A DNA stretch of 55,981 bases, taken from the NCBI GenBank assembly GCA_944325225.1, contig CALUZQ010000009.1, positions 1 to 55,981 on the forward strand, read 5' to 3'. A program made the position numbers and the translations under genes. The stretch comes from an uncultured Elusimicrobiales bacterium. Lineage in GTDB: Bacteria; Elusimicrobiota; Elusimicrobia; Elusimicrobiales; Elusimicrobiaceae. Below the pieces are notes generated by a model, which searched no databases, had not been told where the DNA came from, and worked only from the letters and a program-made list of their open reading frames with translations. Positions 40,504 through 50,208 of this stretch are shown here, one piece after another; the first letter of the stretch is position 1, and the number at the start of each line of letters is the position of its first letter.

Positions 40504-43080
40504 ATGAAAAATTTTTCTCCCCAATTTTTTCTGATTGATGCCCACGGTTTCTTACACCGCAATTACCATGCGCTGCCCAAATTATCTACTTCTTTTGGGC
40601 AGGAAGTGGGGGCGCTGTATGGTTTTTTAAGATGGTTGATCAAAATGCTGCGGGAACAAAACCCGGCTTATGTAGCGGTGTGTTTTGATTCGCCCGGCGG
40701 CTGTGCGCGGCGCAAAACGCTGCTCCCTTCCTATAAAGCCAACCGCAAAAAACCAGACGATGCGTTAATCAGTCAACTGGATTTAGCACGGGAATTGGTG
40801 GAAACTTTGGGATTGCGCGTTGTGGCGCAGCAGGGCATAGAGGCCGACGATTTAATGGCTTTTTTGGCGCTCAATGCGGCCAAACAGCAGGTGCCCAGCG
40901 TATTGGTTACTTCGGACAAAGATGTTTATCAATTTTTAAATGAGTATATTCATATCTGGCCTTCGGGGGGGAAAGACGGTTTTAAAGGGCCGGAGGCCGC
41001 CAAGGAAAAATTTGGGGTAGAAGTTCCTTTCCTGCCGGATTATTTTGCGATTGTAGGAGACGCGGCGGACAATATCCCGGGCATTAAAGGGGTGGGCCCC
41101 AAAAGCGCCGTAGATTTAATCCAGAAATTCGGCCATTTGGAAGACATTATCCGCGCCGCCCAAAACGATAATCCGGATTTAAAGCCGGCTTTGGCTCAAA
41201 AGATTTTGACCCATGAAGGCGAGGCCCTGCTCTCCAAACAGCTGGTGGTGCTGGATCCTGATTTAAAAATGGCGTTTTCGTTAGATGATTACCGGGTCCA
41301 CTCGCCGGATAAAGAAAAGCTTTCGGCGTTATTTGCCCATTATGAATTTAAAAATTTGTTGGATTTTCTCCAAGCGCCCCGGCCGGTTGCGCCGGTCGCA
41401 GCGCCGGCGGCTCAGGCGGATTTAAAAATAAGCGAAGTGTTGGACCGGGCCCAACGGCAAGGCCGCTTGTTTGTGCATACGCAGGAAGAATTGTTGGCGC
41501 TGGGGGTAAGCGAACGCGAAGCAGCTATCGCTCCTTTGTCCGAAGTACAGCCGTGGGAATTGGAATCCCTTAAAAAATTGATACAAAATGATGCGGTAGA
41601 AAAAATCGGCTATGATTTAAAGCTGACTTTGCGTGAACTGGATATCAATGTACAGGGGCAGTTTATTACTTGTTTTGACGCCCGTTTGGCCCGTTATTTG
41701 CTTAATCCGTCGGGCGATTTGAGTTTTTCGGGCGCGTGTTTGGAGTATTTTTCAGCCACCGTCAGTGAAGAGGATCCCCTGCTGTTAATGCAGGAATATA
41801 ACCGATTTATCTGGCGTTTGAAGGAAATCCTGACGCAAAAACTGCAGGAAAGCGGCCAGTATGAACTGTATCAAACGCTGGAACTGCCGCTGATGATGGT
41901 GCTTTCGGATATGGAATTTGCCGGTTTCCGGGTGGACCCGGGCTGGCTGGAAAGTTTTAAAGCCCTGTTGGAACAGGAAATCAACCAATTACAAAAAGAT
42001 ATTGACGCCCGCGCGGGATATCCCGTGAATATTAATTCCACCAAACAGCTGGGAACTTTATTGTTTGAAGAAATGAAAATTCCGCCGGTCAAAAAAACGA
42101 AAACGGGTTATTCCACGGACGAAGAAGTGTTGGAACAAATTGCCCAAACCTATCCCGTTGCCCGTGCTATTTTGGAGTATCGCGCCAGCAATAAATTAAA
42201 AGCGACTTATGTGGATAACCTGCTTTTAATGGCCGATGAAAACGATAAAGTGCATTCCTACCTGGACCAGACGGGCACCGTTACGGGCCGGCTTTCCAGT
42301 TCCAGCCCCAATTTGCAAAATATCCCCGTCCGCACCGAAAAAGGGCGGCTCTTGCGCAAAGCGTTTTGCGCCGCGCCGGGAAAAGTGCTTTTGAGTGTGG
42401 ACTATTCCCAAATTGACCTGCGCGTGCTGGCCCACGAAAGCCAGGATCCGGTGCTTATGCAGTCGTTTTGGGACGGGGGAGACATTCACACCCAAACCGC
42501 CGCCCAAATTTTTGGGGTAATGCCGCTGATGGTTACCGATCAGATGCGCTCTAGTGCAAAAGCAATTAATTTTGGTATCATTTATGGACAGGGCCCCATG
42601 GGGCTTTCCCAATCGCTTGGCATATCGTTGCGTGAAGCAAAAGAATACATAGACAATTATTTTAAGAATTACCGTGTGGTGCGTGAATGGATTGATAAAA
42701 ATATCGCGTCCGCCCGCCAGAACGGATATGTCAAAACCATGTTGGGCCATGTGCGTTATCTGCCGGAGTTTAATATGGGAGTCGGCTCCATGGCATCTTT
42801 TGCCCAGCGGGCTGCTATTAATACCATTGTGCAGGGCGGCTCGGCCGACATTATCAAAAAAGCGATGATAGATGTATTTACCGCGTATCGCGGTACGCCT
42901 GTACAAATGACGATGCAGGTGCATGATGAACTGATTTTTGAAATTCCGCAGGACCGCGTGGGCGAAACCGCCGCCCGCATTAAAGAGTTAATGCAAAATG
43001 CGGTGCGGCTGCGGGTGCCTCTTTTGGCCAGCGCAAAAGCCGGTAAAAATTGGTATGAGCTGGAAAAACTGCCTTTATGA
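40504..43080 (+). CDS. polA: DNA polymerase I
   Basis: 858 residues, three-domain family A polymerase. The 5'-3' exonuclease (1-290) has FFLIDAHGFLHRN, QGIEADDLMA, TSDKDVYQ and GDAADNIPGIKGVGPK. The middle domain (about 310-480) has the proofreading fold but no recognisable DxE motif, so 3'-5' exonuclease activity is probably lost. The polymerase domain has GRLSSSSPNLQNIPVR, VDYSQIDLRVLAH (motif A), RSSAKAINFGIIYGQG (motif B) and VHDELIFE (motif C). Start at ATG 40504 rather than TTG 40498; neither has a good Shine-Dalgarno. The stop overlaps coaE by 4 nt. Confidence 0.96.
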   Translation: MKNFSPQFFLIDAHGFLHRNYHALPKLSTSFGQEVGALYGFLRWLIKMLREQNPAYVAVCFDSPGGCARRKTLLPSYKANRKKPDDALISQLDLARELVETLGLRVVAQQGIEADDLMAFLALNAAKQQVPSVLVTSDKDVYQFLNEYIHIWPSGGKDGFKGPEAAKEKFGVEVPFLPDYFAIVGDAADNIPGIKGVGPKSAVDLIQKFGHLEDIIRAAQNDNPDLKPALAQKILTHEGEALLSKQLVVLDPDLKMAFSLDDYRVHSPDKEKLSALFAHYEFKNLLDFLQAPRPVAPVAAPAAQADLKISEVLDRAQRQGRLFVHTQEELLALGVSEREAAIAPLSEVQPWELESLKKLIQNDAVEKIGYDLKLTLRELDINVQGQFITCFDARLARYLLNPSGDLSFSGACLEYFSATVSEEDPLLLMQEYNRFIWRLKEILTQKLQESGQYELYQTLELPLMMVLSDMEFAGFRVDPGWLESFKALLEQEINQLQKDIDARAGYPVNINSTKQLGTLLFEEMKIPPVKKTKTGYSTDEEVLEQIAQTYPVARAILEYRASNKLKATYVDNLLLMADENDKVHSYLDQTGTVTGRLSSSSPNLQNIPVRTEKGRLLRKAFCAAPGKVLLSVDYSQIDLRVLAHESQDPVLMQSFWDGGDIHTQTAAQIFGVMPLMVTDQMRSSAKAINFGIIYGQGPMGLSQSLGISLREAKEYIDNYFKNYRVVREWIDKNIASARQNGYVKTMLGHVRYLPEFNMGVGSMASFAQRAAINTIVQGGSADIIKKAMIDVFTAYRGTPVQMTMQVHDELIFEIPQDRVGETAARIKELMQNAVRLRVPLLASAKAGKNWYELEKLPL

Positions 43081-43667
43081 ATCTACGCGCTAAAGAGAAG
43101 CTGGTAGTTGGACTCACCGGAAGTATATTAAGCGGCAAGAGTACGGCGTTGTCGTACTTTGCCCGGAGCGGGGCCGAAGTGATCTCGGCCGACGAGCTTG
43201 TGCATGGCTTGTACCAAACGCCGGCTGTGCAGCAACAACTGGCAAAATGGTTCGGTTCGTGGGAACCGGCCGCGGTGGCGCGGTGCGTATTTGCACACCC
43301 GGCGCAGCGGCAGAAGCTGGAACAATACCTTCATCCCAAAGTGCTCAAACTGGCCGCCGAACGGATTAAACATACGGATAAGCAATTGGTAGTTTTTGAA
43401 GTACCTCTTTTGTTTGAAGCGGGCTGGGATCGGTTAACCGATTTAAATATCGTGGTGTTGGGGGACGAAGATTCCCTGCCGGCTCGTTTAAAACAGCGGG
43501 GGCTGACTTTGGCCGAATACAAACGCCGTTTGGCCGGGCAGTTGTCGGAGCATGAAAAAGTGCGCCGGGCAGATATTGTGCTGGCCAACCGGGGCAGCAA
43601 AACCGATTTAGGATTAAAAATCCAACGCCTTTGTAAGGGCTTAGAGTATATTTATGGAGTAAAGTAA
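43077..43667 (+). CDS. coaE: Dephospho-CoA kinase
   Basis: A 196-residue P-loop kinase that performs the final step of CoA synthesis. The Walker A is GSILSGKST (G15-T23), followed by GAEVISADELVH and FEVPLLFEAGWD. The ATGA overlap with polA is a common arrangement (polA-coaE). CoA made here is the donor for the phosphopantetheinyl transferase at 26410. Confidence 0.94.
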   Translation: MNLRAKEKLVVGLTGSILSGKSTALSYFARSGAEVISADELVHGLYQTPAVQQQLAKWFGSWEPAAVARCVFAHPAQRQKLEQYLHPKVLKLAAERIKHTDKQLVVFEVPLLFEAGWDRLTDLNIVVLGDEDSLPARLKQRGLTLAEYKRRLAGQLSEHEKVRRADIVLANRGSKTDLGLKIQRLCKGLEYIYGVK

Positions 43668-43676
43668 GGAGTTACA

Positions 43677-45110
43677 ATGCAAGAAAATATCCCGCAGGAA
43701 AAAATTGCAAAACCTGCCAAAGAAACCAAACCGTCCAGACCGGCCGCGGCGGACGAAACCAAGATCCAACGCCCGGCACGCCCGATGCGCTGTGCCCCCA
43801 AACCGGCGGGTGCCGCTGCCGTAGCGCCGCGCCAGCCGAACGGCGCCAAACCGATGGACGCCCGGGCACTTAATAAACTGAGCATGCCGGAGCTGACTAA
43901 ATTGGCCGTCAATTATAATTTGGAAGATATTTCCGGGCTGAGAAAACAGGAACTCATCGGCCGCATTATTGCCGTACAGGCCAAACAGAACGGTTCCGTT
44001 TACGGCGGCGGCGTGTTGGAGATTCTGCCCGACGGATTTGGTTTTTTGCGCTCGGAAGAAAATAATTACCTGGCCGGTGCGGAAGATATTTATGTTTCTC
44101 CTTCCCAAATTAAACGCTTTGGGCTGCGCAAAGGCGACACGATTGAAGGGTTGATTCGTCCGCCGAAAGACAATGAACGCTTTTTTGCGATGCTCCAGGT
44201 GCAGAAAGTAAACGGGCTGGATTCGGATAAAGTATATAACCGCCCGCTGTTTGAAAACTTAACCCCGCTGCACCCCAACGAACGCTTTACGCTGGAAATA
44301 GACAAATCTTCCCTTACTCAGCGCGTGATTGACTTGATTGCGCCTATCGGCAAAGGGCAGCGCGCCCTTATCGTGGCGCCGCCCAAAAGCGGTAAAACGA
44401 TGATTTTGCAGGCCATCGCCCACTCTATTGCGGAAAATCATAAGGACGCCGTCTTAATGGTGCTTTTAATTGACGAACGCCCCGAAGAAGTAACGGATAT
44501 GAGCCGCAGCGTAAAGGGCGAAGTGGTGGCTTCTACCTTTGACGAACCCGCCGACCGCCATGTGCAAGTGGCCGAAATGGTGCTGGAAAAAGCCAAACGC
44601 CTGGCCGAACAAGGCAAAGATGTGGTCATTTTGTTGGACTCTATCACCCGTTTGGCCCGTGCTTACAACACGGTGGCGCCGTCCTCCGGCCGTGTGCTGA
44701 CCGGCGGGCTGGAAGCTACTTCTTTGCAAAAACCCAAACGCTTTTTGGGGGCGGCCCGCAACATTGAAGAAGGCGGCTCGCTGACGATTATCGCCACGGC
44801 GATGATTGAAACCGGCAGCCGTATGGACGAGGTAATCTTTGAAGAATTCAAAGGAACCGGCAACAGCGAATTGTGCCTGGACCGCAAACTCTCCGAGCGG
44901 CGCATCTTCCCGGCGGTGGACATCAACCGCAGTTCCACCCGCAAAGAAAACTTGCTGCTCAGCGAGGACGAACTGAACAAAGTCTGGATTATGCGTAAAG
45001 TGCTGGCGCCGTTGAGCTCGGTGGACGCCATGACGCTTTTGCTGGAAAAATTATCTTCCACCAAGTCCAATAAAGACTTTTTTAAACAAATGGAAGTCAA
45101 CGCCTTTTAG
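43677..45110 (+). CDS. rho: Transcription termination factor Rho
   Basis: 477 residues. Residues 1-60 are a Lys/Ala/Pro-rich extension not found in E. coli Rho. Then come the Rho N-domain ([13 protein letters not shown]), the RNA-binding cold-shock-like domain ([17 protein letters not shown]), and the ATPase core with Walker A PPKSGKTM (about 235-242), [13 protein letters not shown] and [13 protein letters not shown]. It is a hexameric RNA helicase ending untranslated transcripts. The rho-rpmE-prfA-prmC-murA order is widely conserved. Confidence 0.97.
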   Translation: MQENIPQEKIAKPAKETKPSRPAAADETKIQRPARPMRCAPKPAGAAAVAPRQPNGAKPMDARALNKLSMPELTKLAVNYNLEDISGLRKQELIGRIIAVQAKQNGSVYGGGVLEILPDGFGFLRSEENNYLAGAEDIYVSPSQIKRFGLRKGDTIEGLIRPPKDNERFFAMLQVQKVNGLDSDKVYNRPLFENLTPLHPNERFTLEIDKSSLTQRVIDLIAPIGKGQRALIVAPPKSGKTMILQAIAHSIAENHKDAVLMVLLIDERPEEVTDMSRSVKGEVVASTFDEPADRHVQVAEMVLEKAKRLAEQGKDVVILLDSITRLARAYNTVAPSSGRVLTGGLEATSLQKPKRFLGAARNIEEGGSLTIIATAMIETGSRMDEVIFEEFKGTGNSELCLDRKLSERRIFPAVDINRSSTRKENLLLSEDELNKVWIMRKVLAPLSSVDAMTLLLEKLSSTKSNKDFFKQMEVNAF

Positions 45111-45193
45111 CTGGGCGGCGGGAAAGAATTTGCTTTCCCAAAGCCCGCAAGATATGGTAAAATAAACTATAAGATTTTTAAAGGAAGACTAAA

Positions 45194-45541
45194 ATGAAAG
45201 AGAAAATACACCCTACTTACGAATTCGTAGAAGCCGTCTGCGCGTGCGGGAATAAATTTATGACCCGCTCTACGGCCAAAACTTTAAAGCTGGATATCTG
45301 CTCTGCCTGCCACCCCTTCTTTACCGGCAAACAAAAATTACTGGACACCGAAGGTATGGTGGAAAAATTCAATAAACGCTTTGCGAAAACCGAAGGCAAA
45401 ACTTTGGTCCGCAAACCGAAAACTGAAGTAAAAGCCAAAGCCAAGCTGGCTAAAAAACCGGCTGTTGCCAAAAAAGCCGCCGCTAAAAAGCCGGCCGCTA
45501 AAAAAGCAGCTGCCAAAAAAGCCGAAGCCGAAGCTAAATAG
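45194..45541 (+). CDS. rpmE: Ribosomal protein bL31 with lysine/alanine tail
   Basis: A 115-residue protein. The N-terminal 70 residues are bL31, with zinc-type cysteines (VCACGNKF and [13 protein letters not shown]). The remaining about 45 residues are an unusual [17 protein letters not shown] extension, making it roughly 1.6 times the normal length. A TAAAAT box lies about 35 nt upstream, with AAGGAAG before the ATG. Confidence 0.96.
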   Translation: MKEKIHPTYEFVEAVCACGNKFMTRSTAKTLKLDICSACHPFFTGKQKLLDTEGMVEKFNKRFAKTEGKTLVRKPKTEVKAKAKLAKKPAVAKKAAAKKPAAKKAAAKKAEAEAK

Positions 45542-45554
45542 CAGCCGTTTTATT

Positions 45555-45592
45555 AAAGAGCAGACTGTCCGCAAGGGGGTCTGCTCTTTTTC
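45555..45592 (+). terminator. Intrinsic terminator of rpmE
   Basis: Perfect 11-bp stem AAAGAGCAGAC / GTCTGCTCTTT (45555-45565 with 45579-45589), T-rich tail. Confidence 0.88.
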
Positions 45593-45629
45593 TTTGTAGT
45601 CCGCCGAATTTTTTGCAGTAAGGATTGTT

Positions 45630-46688
45630 ATGGATACCACCAAATATGTAACCGAATTTAAACAGTTGGAAGAGGAACTTTCTTCCGGGAATCTTTCCAG
45701 CCAGGAATTGGCCGTTAAAGCCAAACGCCATGCTTTTTTAAAACCCATCATTGAGAAAGAACAAGAAATTAACGCTACTGAAAAAGCCATCGCCGACGAC
45801 CGCGCCATGATTGAAGCCGGCGAAGACAAAGAACTCGTCAAAATGGCGGCGGAAGAATTGGCCGAGCTGGAAGCCAAACTGCCTCAGCTGCAAAAAGAAC
45901 TGCGTATTTTAGTTATTCCGCCCGATCCAAACGATTCCAAGAACATTTATTTGGAAATTCGTCCCGGGGCCGGGGGGGACGAATCGGCTCTGTTCGCCGC
46001 GGAACTTTTGCGCGTGTATCAGCATTTTGCTCAAACGAAGGGCTGGACCACGGAAATTTTGGAATATACCCCTACCGGTTTAAAAGGGTGCAAATATGTG
46101 AGTATGTTTATTAAAGGGGACGGCGCCTACTCCTGGCTTCGCAACGAAGCAGGCACCCACCGGGTACAGCGCGTGCCGGATACCGAAACGGCCGGCCGCG
46201 TACATACTTCTACGGTTACCGTAGCCATTATGCCGGAGGCCGAAGAAATTGATATTGAAATCCGCCCGGAAGATTTGGAAATGGAAACCTGCCGTTCCGG
46301 CGGGGCGGGCGGCCAGAATGTCAATAAGGTGGAAACGGCCGTACGCATTATCCATAAACCCACGGGCATTGTGGTTTCCTGCCGGGAGGAACGGCATCAA
46401 GGCAAAAACCGCGAAAAAGCCATGGCCATGCTGCGCGCCAAACTCTATCAGATTGAAGAAGAAAAACGCAACAAAGAAATTTACGACGAACGCAAAGCCC
46501 AGGTAGGCACGGGGGACCGGTCGGAAAAAATCCGCACCTATAACTTTCCGCAAAGCCGCGTAACGGATCACCGTACCGACAAATCCTACCATAACCTGCT
46601 GGAAATTATGGAAGGAGCCATTGAGCCCATTTTGGAAGATTTGCGGGCGTACCGTGTGGAACAGAAATTAAAAAATCTGCAAATTTAA
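45630..46688 (+). CDS. prfA: Peptide chain release factor 1
   Basis: 352 residues, normal length. GGQ motif in [15 protein letters not shown] (about 228-230). The stop-codon-reading PxT tripeptide is PDT, in [15 protein letters not shown], which marks RF1 (UAA/UAG) rather than RF2 (SPF). It is the substrate of the adjacent methylase PrmC. Confidence 0.97.
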   Translation: MDTTKYVTEFKQLEEELSSGNLSSQELAVKAKRHAFLKPIIEKEQEINATEKAIADDRAMIEAGEDKELVKMAAEELAELEAKLPQLQKELRILVIPPDPNDSKNIYLEIRPGAGGDESALFAAELLRVYQHFAQTKGWTTEILEYTPTGLKGCKYVSMFIKGDGAYSWLRNEAGTHRVQRVPDTETAGRVHTSTVTVAIMPEAEEIDIEIRPEDLEMETCRSGGAGGQNVNKVETAVRIIHKPTGIVVSCREERHQGKNREKAMAMLRAKLYQIEEEKRNKEIYDERKAQVGTGDRSEKIRTYNFPQSRVTDHRTDKSYHNLLEIMEGAIEPILEDLRAYRVEQKLKNLQI

Positions 46689-46707
46689 CGGATTGTTCCC
46701 ACATTCT

Positions 46708-46739
46708 GCCGGACGGTGGTTTTGCCGTCCGGCTTTTTT
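46708..46739 (+). terminator. Terminator between prfA and prmC
   Basis: Perfect 9-bp stem GCCGGACGG / CCGTCCGGC (46708-46716 with 46725-46733), loop TGGTTTTG, T6. It is only 13 nt before the prmC ATG, so prmC may be read through it or have its own start. Confidence 0.85.
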
Positions 46740-46752
46740 ACAAGGACGCGCG

Positions 46753-47589
46753 ATGTCTATTTTTCAACTTTTACAAGAAGCCGAACAACGCCTTACTGCC
46801 GCCGGATCTGATGAACCACAGGCCAACGCCCAGTGGCTTTTGGCTTATGCGTTGGGCGTCAGCCGCACTTGGGTATTGGCAAATGCCCAGGCGGCTGTTT
46901 CGCCGGAAGCACGGGAAACATTTTTGCGTATGTTGGCCCGCAAAGAAAAAGGCGAGCCGCTTTCGCATATTATAGGCGTGCAGTCATTTTGCGGGTTGGA
47001 TATCCGCGTTACGCCCGATGTGCTGACGCCCCGCCCGGAAACCGAAGAATTGGTGGAGTTGTGCGCCGCCCGTTTTGACCGCCGGAAGCGATATGAATTT
47101 TTGGATATGTGCACCGGCAGCGGCTGTATTGCGGTGGCTTTGGCGAATCAGTTTCCGCAGGCGGTGGTGCTGGCGGTGGATATTTCGCCCGCCGCTTTAC
47201 AAGTTGCGCAGGAAAACGCCCGGCTGCACCGGGTGGAACACCGCATTCAGTTCCTGCAGAGCGACTTGTGGGAACAGGTAATGGGAACTTTTGATTTAAT
47301 TGTTTCCAATCCGCCGTATATTCCAACGGCGGATTTGGCGGGGCTTACCCGCGAAGTCAAGCACGAGCCGCGGCTGGCGTTGGACGGCGGTGCGGACGGA
47401 TATGCAATTACGCGCCCGTTATGTGAAGCGGCCGACGGCTATTTGAAGCCCGGCGGGTTATTGGCACTGGAGCTTTGTAAAGGCCAACCCGCGGCCCTGG
47501 CCAGGGGGCTGGCGGAAATCGGGTGGAAGCCCGAAGTAAAAAAAGATATATTTAACATAGAGCGGTTTGTATTGGCCCGCAAAATTTAA
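46753..47589 (+). CDS. prmC: Release factor glutamine methyltransferase PrmC
   Basis: 278 residues. It methylates the GGQ glutamine of release factors. SAM-binding FLDMCTGSGCIAVALA and the catalytic NPPY (VSNPPYIPTADL) are present. The N-terminal helical domain begins SIFQLLQEAEQRL. Start at 46753, behind AAGGA; an upstream in-frame start at 46693 would read through the terminator hairpin. Confidence 0.95.
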   Translation: MSIFQLLQEAEQRLTAAGSDEPQANAQWLLAYALGVSRTWVLANAQAAVSPEARETFLRMLARKEKGEPLSHIIGVQSFCGLDIRVTPDVLTPRPETEELVELCAARFDRRKRYEFLDMCTGSGCIAVALANQFPQAVVLAVDISPAALQVAQENARLHRVEHRIQFLQSDLWEQVMGTFDLIVSNPPYIPTADLAGLTREVKHEPRLALDGGADGYAITRPLCEAADGYLKPGGLLALELCKGQPAALARGLAEIGWKPEVKKDIFNIERFVLARKI

Positions 47590-47610
47590 TCTTTCAGCTT
47601 AGGAGAACTT

Positions 47611-48882
47611 ATGGACCGATTTATGATTCACGGCGGCAGAAAATTAAAAGGAACCGTTCATATCAGCGGCAGCAAAAACGCGGCGCTTCCCATTTTGGTA
47701 GCCACCTTGCTGACCGATGAACCGTGCGTATTGCACCGCGTGCCCAACTTGCGCGATGTGCGTACAACGCTTAAAATTTTGGAATATCTGGGCAAAAAAG
47801 TGGAATACAGCAATAATACCGTTACGATTACGGCCGACGGTACCCTCAAAAATACCCTGCCTTACGAATTGGTTAAACAAATGCGCGCCAGTTTCTGGGT
47901 GGCCGGCCCCTTATTAGCCCGGTTTAAAACGGCCGAAATCCCGCTGCCCGGCGGCTGTGCTATTGGCGTGCGTCCGGTGGATATTCATTTGAAAGGATTT
48001 GAAAAATTGGGCGCCGTTTGCGAAACCAAAGCCGGAAATGTGATTCTTCACGCCAACGAATTGGTGCCGGCTAAAATTGTGCTTCGTTTCCCCAGTGTGG
48101 GGGCTACGCAGAATTTACTGATGTGCGCGTGTTTAATTCCTGGGGAGACCGTTTTGGAAAATGTGGCCAAAGAGCCGGAAGTAGATGATGTGATTGCTTT
48201 CTTAACTAAAATGGGGGCGGATATCCGCGTGGGGGAGAAAGGCCAAATTGCGGTGCACGGAAAAACGGCCCTGCACGGGGCGGAACATACCGTAGTGGCC
48301 GACCGGATAGAAACGGGTTCTTATGTGCTGGCGGCCTGTGCGACCCGCGGCGAAGTAACCGTGGCGGGGTGCGTGCCGGAGCATAACTCCATTTTGTGGG
48401 AGGACCTGCAGGAAGCCGGCTTCCCGCTGGAAATTACCGAAGATGCCGTCCGGGTGCGGGCTTATGAAGGGCCCATTCAGCCGGTGCGTATTCGCACGGC
48501 GCCGTATCCGGGTTTTGCCACCGATTTGCAGGCCCCGTGGATGACGCTGATGACTTTGTGCGAAGGAACGGCGGAAGTAGATGAAGATATTTTTGAAAAC
48601 CGTTTTATGCACGCGCCGGAATTGGTGCGCATGGGGGCGCAGATTGTAACCGAAAAGAGCGTCGCGCGCATAACGGGCGTAAAAGAACTGTCGGCTGCGC
48701 ATGTGCAGGCGTCCGACCTGCGCGGCGGAATGGCTTTGGTCATCGCCGGATTATGCGCCAAAGGCGAAACGGAAGTGGAGCGCGTTTATCACATTGACCG
48801 CGGCTATGAAAATTTAGAACAAAAATTAACCGCTTTGGGAGCGGATATAAGACGGTTCAACCCGGATAAAAATGAGTTTTGA
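47611..48882 (+). CDS. murA: UDP-N-acetylglucosamine 1-carboxyvinyltransferase
   Basis: 423 residues. First committed step of peptidoglycan synthesis. The active-site cysteine C116 is present in PLPGGCAIGVRPVD, so the enzyme should be fosfomycin-sensitive. Other motifs: SGSKNAALPILVATLL and LRGGMALVIAGLCAKG. Good RBS (TTAGGAG). Its 3' end overlaps folC by 11 nt. Confidence 0.97.
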   Translation: MDRFMIHGGRKLKGTVHISGSKNAALPILVATLLTDEPCVLHRVPNLRDVRTTLKILEYLGKKVEYSNNTVTITADGTLKNTLPYELVKQMRASFWVAGPLLARFKTAEIPLPGGCAIGVRPVDIHLKGFEKLGAVCETKAGNVILHANELVPAKIVLRFPSVGATQNLLMCACLIPGETVLENVAKEPEVDDVIAFLTKMGADIRVGEKGQIAVHGKTALHGAEHTVVADRIETGSYVLAACATRGEVTVAGCVPEHNSILWEDLQEAGFPLEITEDAVRVRAYEGPIQPVRIRTAPYPGFATDLQAPWMTLMTLCEGTAEVDEDIFENRFMHAPELVRMGAQIVTEKSVARITGVKELSAAHVQASDLRGGMALVIAGLCAKGETEVERVYHIDRGYENLEQKLTALGADIRRFNPDKNEF

Positions 48883-50107
48883 TATCGTATTTAATTACAT
48901 TCTCAAGCGTTCCGGTATTGGCTGCGGGGCCGGATTGGACGGTTTTGGCGAGTTGCTGGAACGGTTGGGAAATCCGCAGCAGCAATACAAAATAATCCAT
49001 GTGGCCGGTACGAACGGGAAAGGATCTGTCAGTGCCATGCTGGCCCGCACGCTGGAATGCGCCGGCTACAAAACGGGGCTTTTTGTTTCCCCTCATTTAG
49101 TTTCCCCGACCGAAAGAATCCAAATCAACAGCAAAGCCATCTCCAAACCGCGTTTTTCACAAGCGGTGCTGGAAGTGTTCCAAGAAGAAGAGGAGGAACT
49201 AAATTTTTTTGAAATTTTAACAGCCGCCGCTTTGTGGTATTTTGCCAAACAGCAAGTACAATATGTCGTTTTGGAAACGGGCTTAGGCGGCCGCAAAGAT
49301 CCAACCAATGTGTGCCGTCCTGTTTTAAGCGTAATTACTTCCATCGGGTTGGACCATATGCAGTATCTGGGTTCCAGTTTGGCGCAGATTGCCCGCGAAA
49401 AGGCCGGTATTATCAAACCGGGAGTGCCGGTAATAAGCGGCACGGTCAACCCGGCCGCGCGTGACGAAATCCGCCGGACCGCTAAAGAAAAAAACGCCCC
49501 GCTGTATTTTGTGAGCGAAGGTGAACCCTTTTATGAATACGCGTATGACTTTGTGAACAACCAAACCGTTTTGCATACCCGGGATCATCAGGAATGGATT
49601 TTGCACGCTCTTGGCCGGCGCCAAACAATCAATGCGTGTGTAACCTATCAGGCCGCCAAACGGCTTTCGCTGTCTGAGGAGGCCGTGCGGCGCGGTTTAG
49701 AAAGTGTATGTTTGCCCGGCCGGTTTGAAGTAATCCGAACCAGGGATAATACCCTGGTGCTGGACGGCGCCCATAACCCCCAGGCCGTGGAACTGCTGAT
49801 GGATTTTTGGCAAAAGACGCCTTTTACGCACGATACCACCCTCTTATGCGGATTTATGAAAGATAAAGATTACAAAAAAATGCTTGCTCTTTTATGTCCG
49901 CATTTTGAGCGGATTATTTTAACGGTTCCGCCGTCTGCACGAGCGGCCAACCAGGCGGATCTTTTTGCGGCGCTTCCCAAAAAAGCGAAGATTTTGTTTG
50001 AACCGGATTGGAAAAAGGCATGGGCGCTAGCTAAAAAATCGCCGCGGGTGCTGTGCACCGGTTCTTTTTACCTGGTAGGCGCGGTGCGCGGAAAACTGCG
50101 TTTGTAA
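48872..50107 (+). CDS. folC: Folylpolyglutamate synthase/dihydrofolate synthase
   Basis: 411 residues of the Mur-ligase-like FolC family. P-loop VAGTNGKGSVSAML (46-59), FVSPHLVSPTERI, LETGLGGRKDPTN and VLDGAHNPQAVELL are in order. It adds glutamate to dihydropteroate and/or folates. Translation is probably coupled to murA through the 11-nt overlap. Confidence 0.94.
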   Translation: MSFDIVFNYILKRSGIGCGAGLDGFGELLERLGNPQQQYKIIHVAGTNGKGSVSAMLARTLECAGYKTGLFVSPHLVSPTERIQINSKAISKPRFSQAVLEVFQEEEEELNFFEILTAAALWYFAKQQVQYVVLETGLGGRKDPTNVCRPVLSVITSIGLDHMQYLGSSLAQIAREKAGIIKPGVPVISGTVNPAARDEIRRTAKEKNAPLYFVSEGEPFYEYAYDFVNNQTVLHTRDHQEWILHALGRRQTINACVTYQAAKRLSLSEEAVRRGLESVCLPGRFEVIRTRDNTLVLDGAHNPQAVELLMDFWQKTPFTHDTTLLCGFMKDKDYKKMLALLCPHFERIILTVPPSARAANQADLFAALPKKAKILFEPDWKKAWALAKKSPRVLCTGSFYLVGAVRGKLRL

Positions 50108-50145
50108 TGTGCGGATACATAGGTGGTTTTCCGTCAGAAACGGGG

Positions 50146-50175
50146 TTGACAGTAGCGGGGCGTTTGTGGTTAAAT
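50146..50175 (+). promoter_or_regulatory. Promoter of the coiled-coil gene
   Basis: TTGACA (50146-50151), 18-bp spacer, TTAAAT (50170-50175). Confidence 0.5.
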
Positions 50176-50208
50176 TTAATGTAAGTATTTTTAGGACGGG
50201 GAATCATC

